64,000 bases of DNA. Source: Orobanche coerulescens (taxonomy: Eukaryota > Streptophyta > Magnoliopsida > Lamiales > Orobanchaceae). Positions within the stretch are counted from its first letter, which is position 1. Each line of letters opens with the position of its first letter. The DNA is taken from positions 682,001-746,000 of the forward strand of contig JAWKAU010000044.1 of the NCBI GenBank assembly GCA_033398695.1. The letters are read 5' to 3'. The notes below the pieces were generated by a model. The model made no database searches. It was given only the letters and a program-made list of their open reading frames with translations, and was not told the origin of the DNA. A program made the translations under genes and the position numbers. Below are positions 32,099 through 44,189 of this stretch, piece by piece.

Positions 32099-32478
32099 AC
32101 TGTTCGTACACATCATGTACCGTACTCCAGAGGTCCCACGAACTGTACCTAAACCACACACACTGTTCGTACACCTCATGTACCGAACTCCGGAGGTCCC
32201 ACGGACCGTACCTGAACCATACACACTGTTCGTACACCTCATGTACCGAACTCCAGAGGTCACACGGACCGTACCTGAACCACACACTGTTCGTACACCT
32301 CATGTACCGAACTCCAGAGGTCCCATGGACCGTACCTGGACCACATACACTGTTCGTACACCTCATGTATCGAACTTCAGAGGTCCTACGCACCGTACCT
32401 GGACCACACACACTATTCGTACACCTCATGTATCGAACTCCAGAGGTCCCACGGACCGTACCTGGACCATACACACAC
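32099..32478 (-). repeat. Six-copy 62-64-bp tandem repeat in the Gyp-C LTR
   Basis: TGTTCGTACAC begins units at about 32100, 32164, 32228, 32289, 32351 and 32414; each has CATGTACCGAACTCCAGAGG and CACGGACCGTACCTG. The unit corresponds to the single LTR module of Gyp-D (ACCCCTTAGTATAGACCCC...), here amplified. Confidence 0.9.
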
Positions 32479-33344
32479 ATATTTCCCAACACATATGAAA
32501 CAACGCAACACATCACCACGAACAACACACCTTAAAATAAACATGTTCGAATATCCAATCATACACCAAAATTACACGTCCAAATGTGTAGTCAATCCAA
32601 CACGATAATCATAATCATCATCATACCTCAAACCCAAGCAATCAAGCCCAACACGAATCACGAAACTAACATGACCGACACAACTTCACAAGGTTAAACA
32701 AGCAAGAATATCATTAATACCAACAAACATTCGAATAATCAAACCGCACGAATCATATCTATGAAGATAAACCAAATCATCGTAAATACAATATATAAAC
32801 TCATCCACAAGACATAAATCGTATAAATAGAATACTTGCCTCAATAACTGATATCAAACACTCCGAAGAACACGGTTCACAAGGATTTCATTCCTAAGAC
32901 ATATCATCAATAAATCAATGACCGAACGAGGAGTAATAATCGTATAACGCCTGAATCCCCCTCTAAGACCTTTTACCGGACACCTTCAAGGCATCGATTA
33001 GGAACTCGACAAAACAATAAATCCTTAGTAATCAAACCATGGAACAACAAGGAAATTGGTAGAATACAACTTAATAATCAATAATCCATCAATAATCTAA
33101 GTTATTTCAGATCAAACGGACGAAATCAAACAAAATCCCCAATTTCCCAAAAACTAGATTTTTAGAAAATCTAACCTTGATTCGGTCGATCAGAGGAGGT
33201 TATGAAATTATTAATCGACGTTAGAAACTCAAGAACTTCATGGATTGATAGTTGAAAAACATATCTTTGTGTCCTCCAAGCCCCAAACGCGGAAAGGAAA
33301 GGAGAGAAATGAGAAAAATGGGTGTAAACCCGTCTGCTCGATCA

Positions 33345-33352
33345 TATTTATA
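33345..33352 (-). promoter_or_regulatory. Gyp-C LTR TATA box
   Basis: The minus strand reads TATAAATA, 22 bases downstream of the palindrome array. Confidence 0.6.
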
Positions 33353-33373
33353 CTGCCCAGCATATGCCGATCA

Positions 33374-33537
33374 CTTACGGCCGTAACCGGCACCCTTACG
33401 GCCGTAACCGGCCTTCGTCCAGCCCATGCCTGCCGATCACTAACGGCCGTAGCCAATCACATATGGCGGTAACCGGCCTTCGTCCAGCCATGCCTGCCGA
33501 TTACTTACGGCCGTAGCCGATCACTTACGGCCGTAAC
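33374..33537 (-). repeat. Palindromic box array, Gyp-C 5' LTR
   Basis: Five to six boxes of TTACGGCCGTAA type (33374-33385 to 33526-33537), embedded in a repeated CTTCGTCCAGCCATGCC spacer. Confidence 0.85.
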
Positions 33538-33903
33538 TCGGCCAGGCGAGTCCCTTCCCCAAGACGTGCGGTCGTGACTAGGCCGTGGCCAATTCCGACA
33601 GCCGGGTTAGGCGTTCGACAATTTTTCGGTCACACTAACTCACCGGTTATGATTCAAAACAATAACAAGCAAATTATGAAACACAACATACCGTTCATAA
33701 CAGAAAAATGAATCCCACATAATTATAACGACACGAAATCACCGACACCAACCGACAAATATTTCAAGGCAACCGGAATAAAAGTCTCGGGTATTACACT
33801 AGACACAAAAATCAGTCATCGAGAATAATAATACTGATACTCGGCAACCGAGAAATATCCGGAAAAATTCAAATTAACCGGAACGAAAATCCCGGGTATT
33901 ACA

Positions 33904-33980
33904 GAAGGTGCATTATCCTCGTCAGTAGCACCATGACAATGGCCTCGACCGCGTCCCCGAGTTGATCTTCCCATCAACAT
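33904..33980 (-). pseudogene. Gyp-D gag N-terminal fragment
   Basis: Start at 33980: MLMGRSTRGRGRGHCHG, the basic arginine/glycine-rich gag start, 25 codons before the Gyp-C insertion point. One base after a CAG acceptor. Confidence 0.75.
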
Positions 33981-33981
33981 A

Positions 33982-34104
33982 CTGAAGAATAAGAGAGAAT
34001 ATGGAACAATATCAACACAGTTCCTAGATCAACATTATCGCAAATTTCATTCTATCATATCGGAGTAACGAGCGAGATAAGCACAACAGTTTGAGGAGAC
34101 TTAC
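33982..34104 (-). other. Probable leader intron of Gyp-D
   Basis: Donor GTGGCT/GTAAGTCTCC at 34104 and acceptor TTATTCTTCAG/TATG at 33982; 123 bp. Confidence 0.55.
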
Positions 34105-34218
34105 AGCCACGGGTCGCACAGAGAGATGACAGCATGATGATGTTAGGCTCAACAACTGACTCATACGACTGGACTGACAGACCCAACTTAACCAACAACC
34201 TAGGTATTCATAACCCAA

Positions 34219-34230
34219 GCTCTGATACCA
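34219..34230 (-). other. Gyp-D primer binding site
   Basis: The minus strand is exactly TGGTATCAGAGC (tRNA-Met type), four bases from the LTR. The flanking hairpin is weak here (GGT with ACC), with loop ATTCATA like Gyp-A. Confidence 0.85.
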
Positions 34231-34234
34231 TAAC

Positions 34235-36427
34235 TGTAACACCCCAATTCACACAATGGGACGTTACATGCCGTAGGACCTTTATCATGGCCTACCAGGC
34301 TAAACCATTATCGAAATCATACACGAAACCGAATACACAATACATATAAAAATACAACAACAGGCAAGGGCCCTCGGCCAAAACATTTTATCCAAATACA
34401 ACAAACCAAACAAAATACCATTTCGTTGCCCACACAGGGGACTTAACCATAATAACAAAAACAACATAAATCTCTAACATAGACGACCGCATGAAATCCA
34501 AAATGACTCTCAAGACTCGAGCCTCATCATGCCTGTTCATCCTCCCTATGCGCCTCCCATGCCTGCTCCTTGAAACATCCAGAACCTGAAATGCAAAAAC
34601 ATTTCACCCCAACGAGGGGTTAGCATACGAAATGCTAGTACAAGTACATAGTTACATAACATTACATATAAACATAATCCAACACTTATGTCATAGTTTT
34701 GAAAACATTTTACAAAAATAATATTCCAGAATATCGCATTTTATCAAAGCATTTATCATTTCCAAAGCCATCACGTCACATCATATCATCACGACAACAT
34801 CACTGGTAACCCGCGTTCGTACCCCTTAGTATAGACCCCTAGAGGCCCCGTCGAGACTTCCCCAGGTGGGAAACCATTTCCGCGACCGTACCCCTTAGTA
34901 TCGGTCCCTAGAGGCCTCGTCAGACCCTCCCTAGGTGGAAGAACAACAACACACGCACCCATGCCCACTTCTGCGACTGTACCCCTTAGTATCGGTCCCC
35001 AGAGGCCCTACATGCCATCCCCGGGTGGAAGAGTAACATATCATTCAAAATCATAGTTCAAAAGCAACATACATGCGGAATACGTAACATACGCAACAAA
35101 ATTTAACCCATGTACTTGCCTTGGATAACACGGTGCGAAGAAATCGACGAAAGGAAGGGTTTCGATCCAATTCCCTTCAAAGGTACATCCCTAAATCATG
35201 ACGATGTACAATCAATTTCAATACTATGAAAATGTATAGAACACCCTAGGTTCTACCCGTTGGAGCAATTCTTCGAACATCTTGGGGTCATAATTCAATA
35301 TGATCGATTAATGAAATTATCATTCCGTAAAAATTCAATAATACTAAAGGATCTCGAGTATGAAACCAAAATCCATCAACAACCTAAGCTTATTCGGGTT
35401 AATTCGACCAAATCTTCACAAACCCCCAAAATCCCCCAAAATTCACAACTAGGGTTATTAAGAATCATACCTCAATTCGGACGGTGAAATATGTTAAGAT
35501 GTTGATAACTTTGCCACAAAAGTCGAAAGATGATTGCTCCTAATGATATCTGGCCGAAATCTCCTTCTTCAATGCCCCAAGGTCACCTACGGCCGGAAGA
35601 AAGAAAGAGAGATGTGAAAATGATGAATTTAGCATGCTGGCCGAGTATTTATATTAATGCGCCTTAGCGCGCATTAGACTTCCGGGTTAGCGTGCGCTGA
35701 CGGACAGTTTTGGCCTAGAACCTTCGGCCGGGGACCGCTACCTTCGGTCGGTACCTGCCATCTGTCCACACCACGATCCAGAAACTTCTGCCTGTCCACG
35801 ATAGCGCACACTGGACGAGCATTAGTGTGCGCTATCCGACCAGTCCAGAGCCTCCTAGACTAACCTGCTCGGCCTGGTAGCACGCGCTGGGCGGCCGAAC
35901 AACGTGCGCTACGCCTGCTGATTAGGGCGCGCTATGACCGACAGTAGCGTGCGCTACCTCCCAATTCTGCCAGAGTCCAGATTCTCAAGAACCTCTCTGC
36001 CCAGCCAGGTAGCGTGCGTTATGGCCGAATAGCATGCATTACTAAAGCAATGTAGCGCGCGCTACCACGAGCCCTAGCGTGCGCTACCTATTGGTCTGGC
36101 CAAAGTCAAGACCTTTCTGCCTCGGCTGCCCGGCCGATTAGCGCGCGCTGCCTTCCAGCCGTAGGGTACGATACCTTTCAACCAATATTGCGTACGCTAC
36201 TCGGCAACTTAGCGTGCGTTACTCCTCTGTCCGAAATAGGTTTGTGAACACGTTACCAACAATACAACTCGACGGTTATCGAAAATCAATTAAATACTAG
36301 CGAGAATCACAACATACAAGCCCAAACTCAAATCAAACGCATGATTACCAATATTCGGAAAACTACAAAACAGTCTACGAAATTTACAAAGTCGCAACTA
36401 TTGTCAATAAAAGGTGCGGGTATTACA
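34235..36427 (-). repeat. Gyp-D 5' LTR
   Basis: 2193 bp, TGTAACACCCC to CGGGTATTACA. Twin hairpin 34606-34637 (ACCCC/GGGGT, TAGCAT/ATGCTA), three modules near 34803-35030 (ACCCCTTAGTAT...GGTCCC...GGTGG), TATA region 35646-35655, palindrome array 35664-36222. Confidence 0.85.
35664..36222 (-). repeat. Palindromic box array, Gyp-D LTR
   Basis: About fifteen boxes over 560 bp, mostly TAGCGTGCGCTA, TAGCGCGCGCTA and decayed forms, starting 9 bp from the TATA region. Confidence 0.85.
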
Positions 36428-36467
36428 CTAATGTTGGGAGGACAAAAGAATTCCCTATTACGGTTGG

Positions 36468-37055
36468 ATGCATCAAGGATATGCTTTTAGTCTTTTTCAC
36501 TTTGCCCTAGTCATGGATGAATTGACAAGAGAAATTCAAAATGACGTTCCGTGGTGTCTAATGTTCGCAAATGATATTGTGTTGATTGATGAAATGAAGG
36601 TTGGAGTGCAACAGAAATTGGAACTTTGGAGGGATACTTTGGAAGCTCGAGGCTTTAGGCTGAGCAGAAGTAAGACTGAATATATGGAGTGCAAGTTTAG
36701 CGAAAATAGTGATAGAGAGGCGGGGATGATCACATTTGATGGGAAAGTTATTCATGGATCCACTTTCTTTCGGTATCTTGGATATATTATCCACAAAGAT
36801 GGAGAGCTAGATGGCGATGTGGCTCACAGAATAAAGGCAGGGTGGTTGAAGTGGAAGAGTGTCATGGGGATTTTATGTGATCCTGACATGCCTCATAGAT
36901 TAAAGGGTAAATTTTACCGCACGGCAATTAGGCCTGCACTGTTATATGGCACCGAGTGTTGGGCTTTAAAATCAATATCAAAAGATAAATGTGTCGGAAA
37001 TGCGTATGCTACGATGGATGTGTGGTCATACAAAAAAGGATCGGCTCATAAATGA
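36468..37055 (+). pseudogene. RTE LINE reverse transcriptase, C-terminal part
   Basis: Starts in frame at HQGYAFSLFHFALVMDELT, which follows NVGRTKEFPITVG in the previous frame (36432 on; one T lost in the GLHQG codons). The catalytic motif reads FANDIVLIDE at residues 33-42, so the first Asp of the usual FADD is Asn and the enzyme would be inactive. Then ESWRDTLEARGF-like helix (LELWRDTLEARGFRLSRSK), FRYLGYIIHKDGELD, and [13 protein letters not shown]. It shifts frame near 36985. Confidence 0.88.
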
Positions 37056-37332
37056 GGTGATTAGAGAGAAGGTAAGAGTTGCATCTATAGAAGACAAGAT
37101 GATGGAGAATCGATTACGATGGTTTGGTCATGTGAGAAGAAGACCTGTTGATGCCCCAGTGAGGAGGCTAGAAAGTTGGGGAACAAGTAATATGGTGAAA
37201 GGTAGAGGAAGACCCAAGAAAACTTGGATAAAGATGATTGAAAATGATATGCGGTTTCTTGGAATTGGAGAAAGTATGGCGATGGAGAGGCAAATGTGGA
37301 GGGAAAGAATACGGATGGTGGATGGAATCTGA
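36991..37332 (+). pseudogene. RTE LINE C-terminal region
   Basis: Continues the LINE protein: [54 protein letters not shown] and a final [11 protein letters not shown] before the stop. This block is typical of plant RTE elements. The 160-bp T-rich 3' UTR follows. Confidence 0.88.
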
Positions 37333-37492
37333 TATTTTTTTTCTGTATTTTTATTTCTATTTTCTATTATTTCATGTTATCTTTTAATTTATTTTAATGA
37401 TTTTTCATTTTTCATTTATTTCCTCGTTTTTTGGGTTGATTTACTTTTTTCTCGACCTTTTTTCCCTCTTTTTTTTCCTTTTATGTTACTTA

Positions 37493-38673
37493 TGTAACAC
37501 CCCCAGAGCCATCCAGGAATATTACAGCGTCGTGGGCCCCGAGACAGAACCCACAAGGCTAAAAGACATTTTCGCAAATATTTACAAACGCCCAAGAGGC
37601 TAACGACGGTACTATCTTTTAAAAACATTCGAAGACTTTATAAAATCTGTTAACCAAAACCGTCGTAACATCTCACTTGAAACTATAAGGCCCGAAACGC
37701 CAAAACTCAACAGTTTAAAAACATACGTAGCTATCGCTTACACATACCGACAAAATAGTTTAGAAAACCAATTCCAAAGTATCTTAAGTTACCAAAAATC
37801 AAAAGGGCATTTAATAAATACTCATGCAGTGGAAAGGACAACAATTAAAAATACTCGAGTAGCGGAATACAACATATAATCAGAAGACTCGATTCACAAA
37901 CACAAGCCATAGCCAGTATCCTCCGGGAAGATCATCTCTTCACGACCGCTACAAGCTCGATATCCCAAGAACCTAAAAAGAAATCACACGACGGGGTCAA
38001 CCATAATATCCAACAATGACAACAATGACATCACGTCAATAATTACATACCAATGAAAATACTAAGTAAGAATACGAGCAATTTAATCTTACCGCCGTAA
38101 CTTTACTCACTCGAATAATCCTCATCAAAATAACCATGATCATATTGATCATCTCGTAATCTCGATTAACCAATAAACTCAAACATAACATCTGTATTGT
38201 TCCTTAAACAATACTCAAGATTCTCAAAATATCATCACTAACTCATGATATGGAAAAATACCAGCTCTGACCAATTCGATCCATCGGATAACATCATCAA
38301 ATCCCAACACGATAATCGATTGTCCATTAAAAGATAAATACCAAAGGAAATACGGAACATACCTCAAGATATGCAATGCCGCGACAATCATGTTAGTCTA
38401 ATCCGAGATCGGATCAATACCACATAAGGACATGGTCCTAACACAAGACCTACAAATGCATACTCACATGACTACATAAATATGCCCACGATAACAACAA
38501 CAATGTATACTTATGGAAATCCGATGATCCAGCGCACACAGCATAAATCCCAAGATGATCCTGAAAGACCAACACGAGGTGGATAACCCATAATATACAT
38601 ATGCACAACAACAACACATGGTAATCCAATGATCCAGTGCACACAGCTATAGATTCCCATGATGATCCCGTTG
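37493..38673 (-). repeat. LARD-B unit 3 3' LTR, part left of Gyp-E
   Basis: Starts TGTAACACCCCCAGAGCC and aligns with 52031 onward and 2571 onward. Includes GATCCAGCGCACACAGC modules near 38522-38673. The last five bases CGTTG are the target site duplicated at 47379-47383. Confidence 0.88.
38669..38673. other. Target site duplication, left (Gyp-E)
   Basis: CGTTG before TGTAACATCCCC; repeated at 47379-47383. Joining the flanks restores the LARD-B module GATCCCGT-GGACCAAC. Confidence 0.93.
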
Positions 38674-40635
38674 TGTAACATCCCCGTGATTTACAGGAAT
38701 ATTACAGCGCCGTAGATTCTTTTTGGAGAACCTACCAGGCTTATACCCAAATAAAACCTTAAATACGACAAACATAAACATTCATACATTCAATAAAAAA
38801 ACCAACTTCAACTTCAACATGACATACATCACAATACCAAACAACATATCATCCCGTGGGATCATAACCAATACAACCATTCACAACTGGAATACAACAA
38901 CATCATTAACCATTAGTAATGACACGACATACAACACCGGACAGTACCCGCGCGAGTACAAAACCAAAACACGACTTTGACCATGACCATACGACCACCA
39001 ACTAAAAATGATGCACGATATCAATGCTGCCCACCAAGCTCGTGTCCGTCTTGTGCTAGACCTCCCACTGGACCTGTACCTGAATACACAAAAGTATATC
39101 CACCCCAGAAGGGGTCAGCAAGAAGCCGGTGCAAGTACAATGATTCTAGAATATGTACAACAAGTGAATAATCAACAAAAACCACAGAAATCATAGTACC
39201 ATCACAGATATTCCGGAATACCACATCACAGTCATCATCACAAAACAACCTCCCGAGCTATCGGCCTGTACCTCTCAAGCAAGATACACACCCCAGAGAC
39301 ACCTCGTCAGGCCCTCCCTGGTGTATAGCCCAACCGAGTGATCCGTAGGGATACGCAGCCTACCGGACCCCAGGGGACCCTCACTGGTTTTACTCGGCTC
39401 ACACACACTCGATCAATAATTGGCACAAATTCCATTTTTACATATTCACACGAAGTACATTAAACACAATCAAAGTACTTGCCTCAATTTGAACAACACG
39501 AGAAACGGCGAACGGATGAATGTACGGTCCGAACTTCCTTCAACGATTCGATCCTAACACATCGAAATACCGAATCAAAACACAACACCACGGAAATGGA
39601 AGGATTCCCTTCAAATTCTACTCTTAGGGACAAACTATCAAACACTACTAAGGCGAAGTCGTTCATACTCCAATCAATAGGTGGGAACTCAAACAAAATC
39701 CGTAGACTTCAAGAAAAACAAGGGATTATGGTCTCACAATCATAATATGACCCAATTCAAGGTTTAAAACGGACTAGAAGGACGAGATCTAAACAAAACC
39801 CTCAAAATTCCGAAAAACTAGGGATTGAACAATCTTACCTTGATTTGGATGATACACTGGATGAAATCTTGTTAGATTGAGACTAGGAACTCGAAAATGT
39901 TATTGGATGGTGGCGGTGAAAACCACGTCTAACTACACTCCAAATCACCCGGCCTTGAAGGGAAGAGGAAGAGGTGAAAAATGACATTTCTAGAACTGCC
40001 CCCATATATATCTTTGGGAGGTATTAGCGCACGCTAAGACTACGAGCTTAGCGTGCGCTAACGAGTGAGGCGGTGCCTTTCTTGAAGAAAAGGCCGTCCA
40101 AAACTTTACGCCGGACTCGGTGGCGTATCTTTGAACTATCTCTGTTAGCGTGCGCTATCGATTGCTACTAGCGTGCGCTAACTCCATCTGATGGCGTGCG
40201 CTACACGCAATACTGCGGTCGAAGCGTTTACGCCCTCAGCGACTGACACCTAGCGCGCTATCCTACAAATAACGTGCGCTGATACATTGAAATAGCGTAC
40301 GCTAGTCCTTCCATAGCGTACGCTAACGCCCCCTTCCAGAGTCCAGAAAGTTCACTGTCCAGCGGGCCTAATGCACACTATTGCACAAGAGTAGCATGCG
40401 CTACTCGAACCTGGTTAGCGTGCGCTAGACATACAGTCTTAGCGTGCGCTAACTGCTATTTTCCAAAATTAATTTCGCAAAGTCCGGCCAAAACGAGCAC
40501 AATCCGAGAATCACAAAACTCAATAATTATCATCCATGAACATACCAAGGTCAATCATCAATACATACGGTCCAAATAACCACAATACCGCAAAATACAT
40601 CTAAAACAACACTCATAAAATACACGGGTATTACA
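38674..40635 (-). repeat. Gyp-E 3' LTR
   Basis: 1962 bp, TGTAACATCCCC to CGGGTATTACA. First hairpin ACCCC (39102-39106) with GGGGT (39111-39115); the second hairpin is reduced. TATA region 40004-40011 (ATATATAT), palindrome array 40024-40452. Confidence 0.92.
40024..40452 (-). repeat. Palindromic box array, Gyp-E 3' LTR
   Basis: About twelve boxes such as TTAGCGCACGCTAA (40024-40037) and TTAGCGTGCGCTAA (40439-40452), beginning 13 bp from the TATA region. Confidence 0.88.
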
Positions 40636-40672
40636 CCCTTACCCCCTAAAAAGAAGTTTCGTCCCGAAACTT
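40636..40672 (-). other. Gyp-E polypurine tract and terminal hairpin
   Basis: AAGTTTCG (40654-40661) pairs with CGAAACTT (40665-40672); on the minus strand TTTTTAGGGGGTAAGGG then precedes the LTR. The pol stop codon overlaps the hairpin. Confidence 0.85.
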
Positions 40673-41081
40673 AAGATGCAAAAAGTTCGGGGTATCGGGC
40701 ACGCATACTATCCTCGGTCTCCCACGTGGCCTCCTCAATTCCATGCTTAGACCATTGGACCTTTACTAACGGGATCACTATTCGTCGCAATTGTTTCACT
40801 CGTCGCTCTAGTATGGTTACCGGTTGTTCTTCATACGTAACATCGTTATTAACCTCAATCTCTTGATAATCAATAACATGGCTGGGATCGGGAACATACT
40901 TACGCAGTTGTGAAACATGAAACACATTATGAACATGACTAAGCATCGGAGGTAATGCTAGTCGATAAGCTACATCGCTTATCTTGTCCAGGATCTCGAA
41001 GGGACCAATATAACGAGGACTAAGTTTCCCCTTCTTACCAAACCGAAGAACTCCGCGAGTCGGCGATACTTTCAACAACAC
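40671..41081 (-). pseudogene. Gyp-E integrase C-terminus and chromodomain-like tail
   Basis: 136 codons: [45 protein letters not shown], then the tail VIPLVKVQWSKHG, EEATWETEDSM, YPELF. Continues the integrase after decayed sequence at 41082-41209. Confidence 0.88.
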
Positions 41082-41209
41082 ATGGTCTCACTTTGGAACT
41101 CTAGCAGTCGGCTGACGAGCGTCGGCATATGACTTTGTCGACTACGGCGATCAACAATCTTTGCCGAATAATTGCGACTTTTTCCGTGTACGAACCATCA
41201 AGTTCGGTT

Positions 41210-41515
41210 CTACTCCAAGTAACTTATGCGGCTCGTCCCAACAGATTGCGATCTACACCGTCTTCCATACAATGCTTCAAACGGATTCATCCCAGTCGAA
41301 CTATGCCAACTGTTATTGTACGCAAATTCAATCAATGGTAAATGAGTCTCCCAATCTTCTTTCCAATCCAACGCACAAGCCCTCAACATATCTTCCAGCG
41401 TTTGGATCGTCCTCTCCATTGTCCGTCTATCTGGGGATGATAAGCGGTCTTGAAATTGATTTAGTACCGAGTGCTCGATGTACTGCTTGCCAGAAATGCG
41501 ACACAAAACGCCCAT
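41210..41515 (-). pseudogene. Gyp-E integrase core, C-terminal part
   Basis: The informative part begins at [18 protein letters not shown] (catalytic Glu region) and goes on to [21 protein letters not shown]. The preceding residues of this frame are out-of-frame sequence from the frameshift near 41460. Confidence 0.82.
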
Positions 41516-42620
41516 CGCGATCAGACACTATACTTTTTGGGGTACCATGGAGTCTCACAATCTCCGCAATAAATAACCGAGCCAACCTCTCTCGTCCCCA
41601 AGTATCTCTAATGCCCAGAAAGTGTGCGGATTTGGTTAGCCGATCAACGATTACCCAAATCATATTCACTCCAGTTCGCGTCTTTGGCATTCCCACAATA
41701 AAATCCATCGCTATATCTTCCCACTTCCATTCCGGAATTGGTAGTGGTTGCAATTTACCGGCAGGTCTCTGATGCTCCGCTTTAACCTGCTGACAAGTCA
41801 AGCATTTCAACACGAACTCCGTTACATCTTTCTTCATGTTCGGCCACCAAAAAATTTTCTTCAAGTCCTTATACATTTTACTCATACCCGGATGAATCGA
41901 GTATGGAGTAGAATGTGCTTCATTCAAAATCACTTGTTTGAGATCATCCCGATTAGGTACACAAGTTCTACCTCGAAATCGAAGAACTCCGTCTTCATCG
42001 ATTAAGAATCCAGGAGCTTTTCCTCTAACATTGTCTTCCCGAAGCTGCACAATTGAGAGATCATCTAACTGTTTGGACTTAATATCTCCCATCACGGAGG
42101 ACGTAATCTGAAGGAAACGCAACTGTACTTGAGTTCTGTGAGGCCAAACTTCAATTTCCAAATCAATCAACTCTCGTCTAAGCTTCGGTTGAATGGTAAG
42201 TAGTTCCAACTTCTGCAACACGATCGACTTGCGGCTTAACGCATCGGCAACGACATTCGCTTTACCTGGATGGTAAAGAATGTCAAGATCATAATATTTA
42301 AGCAATTCCAACCATCGCCGTTGATGCATATTTAGCTCCTTTTGCGTGAATATATACTTCAAGCTCTTATGATCCGTATACACTCGACAAGAAGAACCAT
42401 ACAAGTAATGCCTCCAAATTTTCAACGCAAACACCACAGTGGCTAACTCAAGATCATGAGTGGGATAATTCATCTCATATGGCTTTAATTGTCGAGACGC
42501 ATAATCCACTACTCTCTCATTTTGCATTAATACACATCCCAATCCTTGTTTAGAAGCATCACTATAAATAACGAAACCTTCCGTTCCTTGTGGTAAGGCT
42601 AGGATCGGAGACGTAGTCAA
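41427..42620 (-). pseudogene. Gyp-E RNase H and integrase
   Basis: 397 codons in the same frame as the reverse transcriptase, separated only by the TAG at 42684. RNase H: YSDAS Asp21, HDLELA Glu58, TDHKS Asp83, ADALSRK. Integrase zinc module: [10 protein letters not shown] and [16 protein letters not shown]. Core Asp motifs IAMDF and VSDRDGRF. Frameshifted after ALGTKS. Confidence 0.9.
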
Positions 42621-42683
42621 CCGCTTTTTGAACTCGTCAAAACTCTTCTGACACTCATCACTCCACTCAAATTTCTGTGTCTT

Positions 42684-43658
42684 CTACAATAATAGGGTGA
42701 GCGGTCGAGCAATTTTCGAGAATCCTTCGACAAATCGACGATAATAGCTTGCTAATCCCAGAAAACTCCGAACTTCCTTAACATTCCGTGGAGGCTCCCA
42801 AGCTAATACTGCTTCAACCTTTTGAGGGTCTACTCGAATACCATCGGCTGAGATGATGTGTCCCAGAAAAGAAACTTCTCTAAGCCAGAACTCGCACTTA
42901 GAAAATTTAGCATAAAGCTTATCAGCCCTCAAAATACTCAACGCGATCCTCAAGTGTTCGGCATGCTCCGTCTCACTTTTGAAATAGATTAATATATCGT
43001 CAATAAACACCACCACAAATTTATCGAGATATTCGATAAAGGTTTTATTCATAAGCTGCATAAAGGCCGCTGGAGCATTTGTTAAACCGAATGGCATAAC
43101 TACGAATTCGTAATGCCCATACCTCGTTCGAAATGATGACCTGGGGATATCCGAATCTCGAATTCGCAGTTGGTAATATCCTGACCTCAAATCAATCTTG
43201 GAGAAAACCGTAGCCCCTTGTAATTGGTCAAATAAATCATCGATTCTTGGCAACGGATACTTGTTCTTGATAGTGAGTTTATTCAACTCACGATAGTCAA
43301 TACATAGCCGTAAGGACCCATCTTTCTTTCGTACGAACAATACTGGTGCACCCCATGGAGACACACTAGGCCGAATATAACCTTTGTCCAACAATTCACC
43401 CAATTGTTTCTTCAATTCTAACATTTCTGATGGGGCCATTCGGTACGGTGCCTTGGATATTGGCGCCGCATTGGGATTTAGTTCGATGACGAACTCCACT
43501 TCACGATGTGGTGGCAATCCCGGCAAATCATCCGGAAATACGTCTGGAAATTCATTCACAACTAGGACAGAGGACAACTGTACCTCGTCAACTTCCGACT
43601 TCAACGCATAACACCAATAACTGGTACAACCTTGTCGCAATAATTTCATCGCCTTCAT
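42684..43658 (-). pseudogene. Gyp-E reverse transcriptase
   Basis: 324 codons: protease end ([27 protein letters not shown]), linker, then reverse transcriptase with [13 protein letters not shown] (Asp156), [13 protein letters not shown] and FIDD at 218-221, ending RPLTLLL before TAG, which replaces the Gln codon of the [10 protein letters not shown] motif seen in Gyp-A. The fingers-palm core looks complete. Confidence 0.9.
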
Positions 43659-43709
43659 GGCTCGAATAATCTTCCCAGAAGTACCAGGTTTCTGCCCTTG
43701 AAAAACGTG

Positions 43710-44189
43710 TTAAGTACCATCCGGCGCGACTATCAAAATTATTTTCCGACGATAATCTACTATCGCTCCATGCCGATTTAACCAATCATCACCGAGGATT
43801 AAATCCTCTCCCACCATATCAATCACAATCAAATCGGATGACCAATCTTTACTGCCAATGGTTACAGGACAATTGGCAATCTCTTGATCCCCAACTATCC
43901 TTTCCCCACTTGGCAGCCCAACAATAAAAGGTTCACATGTAGAGAGACTGTCTAGGCCCAAACGATTCACACAAGACAATGATACAAAAGAATGAGTAGC
44001 TCCAGAATCAAACAATACATCTACCGGGTGCATCGAAATATAAACAATACCTGACGTAGTAGCGGTCCCTACGTCATCAGTCCGCCTCATCTCATACAAT
44101 CGGGGTGGGGCTGATCCAATGCTAGATGCATCCTTATGCTCGGTTTTACCTCTGCCTTGCCGCGTCAGGCACTCGGAGTTGGTGACCAT
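43710..44189 (-). pseudogene. Gyp-E protease
   Basis: 159 codons in the same frame as the reverse transcriptase, ended by TAA at 43710. It has LYEMRRTDD, the aspartic protease motif DSGATHSF (61-68), CEPFIVGLPSGERIVG and DLILGDDWLNRHG. Only the single stop separates it from pol. Confidence 0.9.

Larger units (their letters stand above)
22996..33903 (-). mobile_element. Gyp-C: Ty3/Gypsy Tekay-type element with pol deleted
   Basis: Minus-strand order: 5' LTR (33903-31646 plus 27518-27253, split by TRG-1), primer site (27248-27237), a long leader (27236-25271), decayed gag (25270-24213), a short gap, polypurine tract (23795-23785) and the 3' LTR remnant (23784-22996). No protease, reverse transcriptase, RNase H or integrase remains. 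The right end abuts the gag start of Gyp-D, so Gyp-C probably inserted there. Confidence 0.85.
31646..33903 (-). repeat. Gyp-C 5' LTR, part right of TRG-1
   Basis: Completes the LTR (about 2.5 kb in total) and ends CGGGTATTACA. In minus-strand order it holds palindromic TTACGGCCGTAA boxes (33537-33374), a TATA box (33352-33345), a 63-bp tandem array (32478-32099) and the twin hairpin (31813-31770). No genes: open frames in the array are a by-product of the repeat. Confidence 0.85.
33904..36427 (-). mobile_element. Gyp-D: 5' end of a Tekay-type element
   Basis: Minus-strand order: 5' LTR (36427-34235), primer site, leader with a short intron, and the first 25 codons of gag, cut at 33904 by the Gyp-C LTR. 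The rest of the element is missing. The right end abuts LINE sequence directly, consistent with insertion into the LINE. Confidence 0.85.
36428..37492 (+). mobile_element. 3' part of an RTE-type LINE
   Basis: 5'-truncated non-LTR retrotransposon joined to the Gyp-D LTR on the left. It carries the end of the reverse transcriptase domain and the RTE C-terminus, then a T-rich tail to about 37490 (TTTTATGTTACTTA). LARD-B begins straight after it. Confidence 0.88.

Noticed and set aside
32097..32528. Overlapping long open frames on both strands with repeated peptide
   Set aside because: Produced by the 62-64-bp tandem repeat, which lacks stops in several frames; not a gene.
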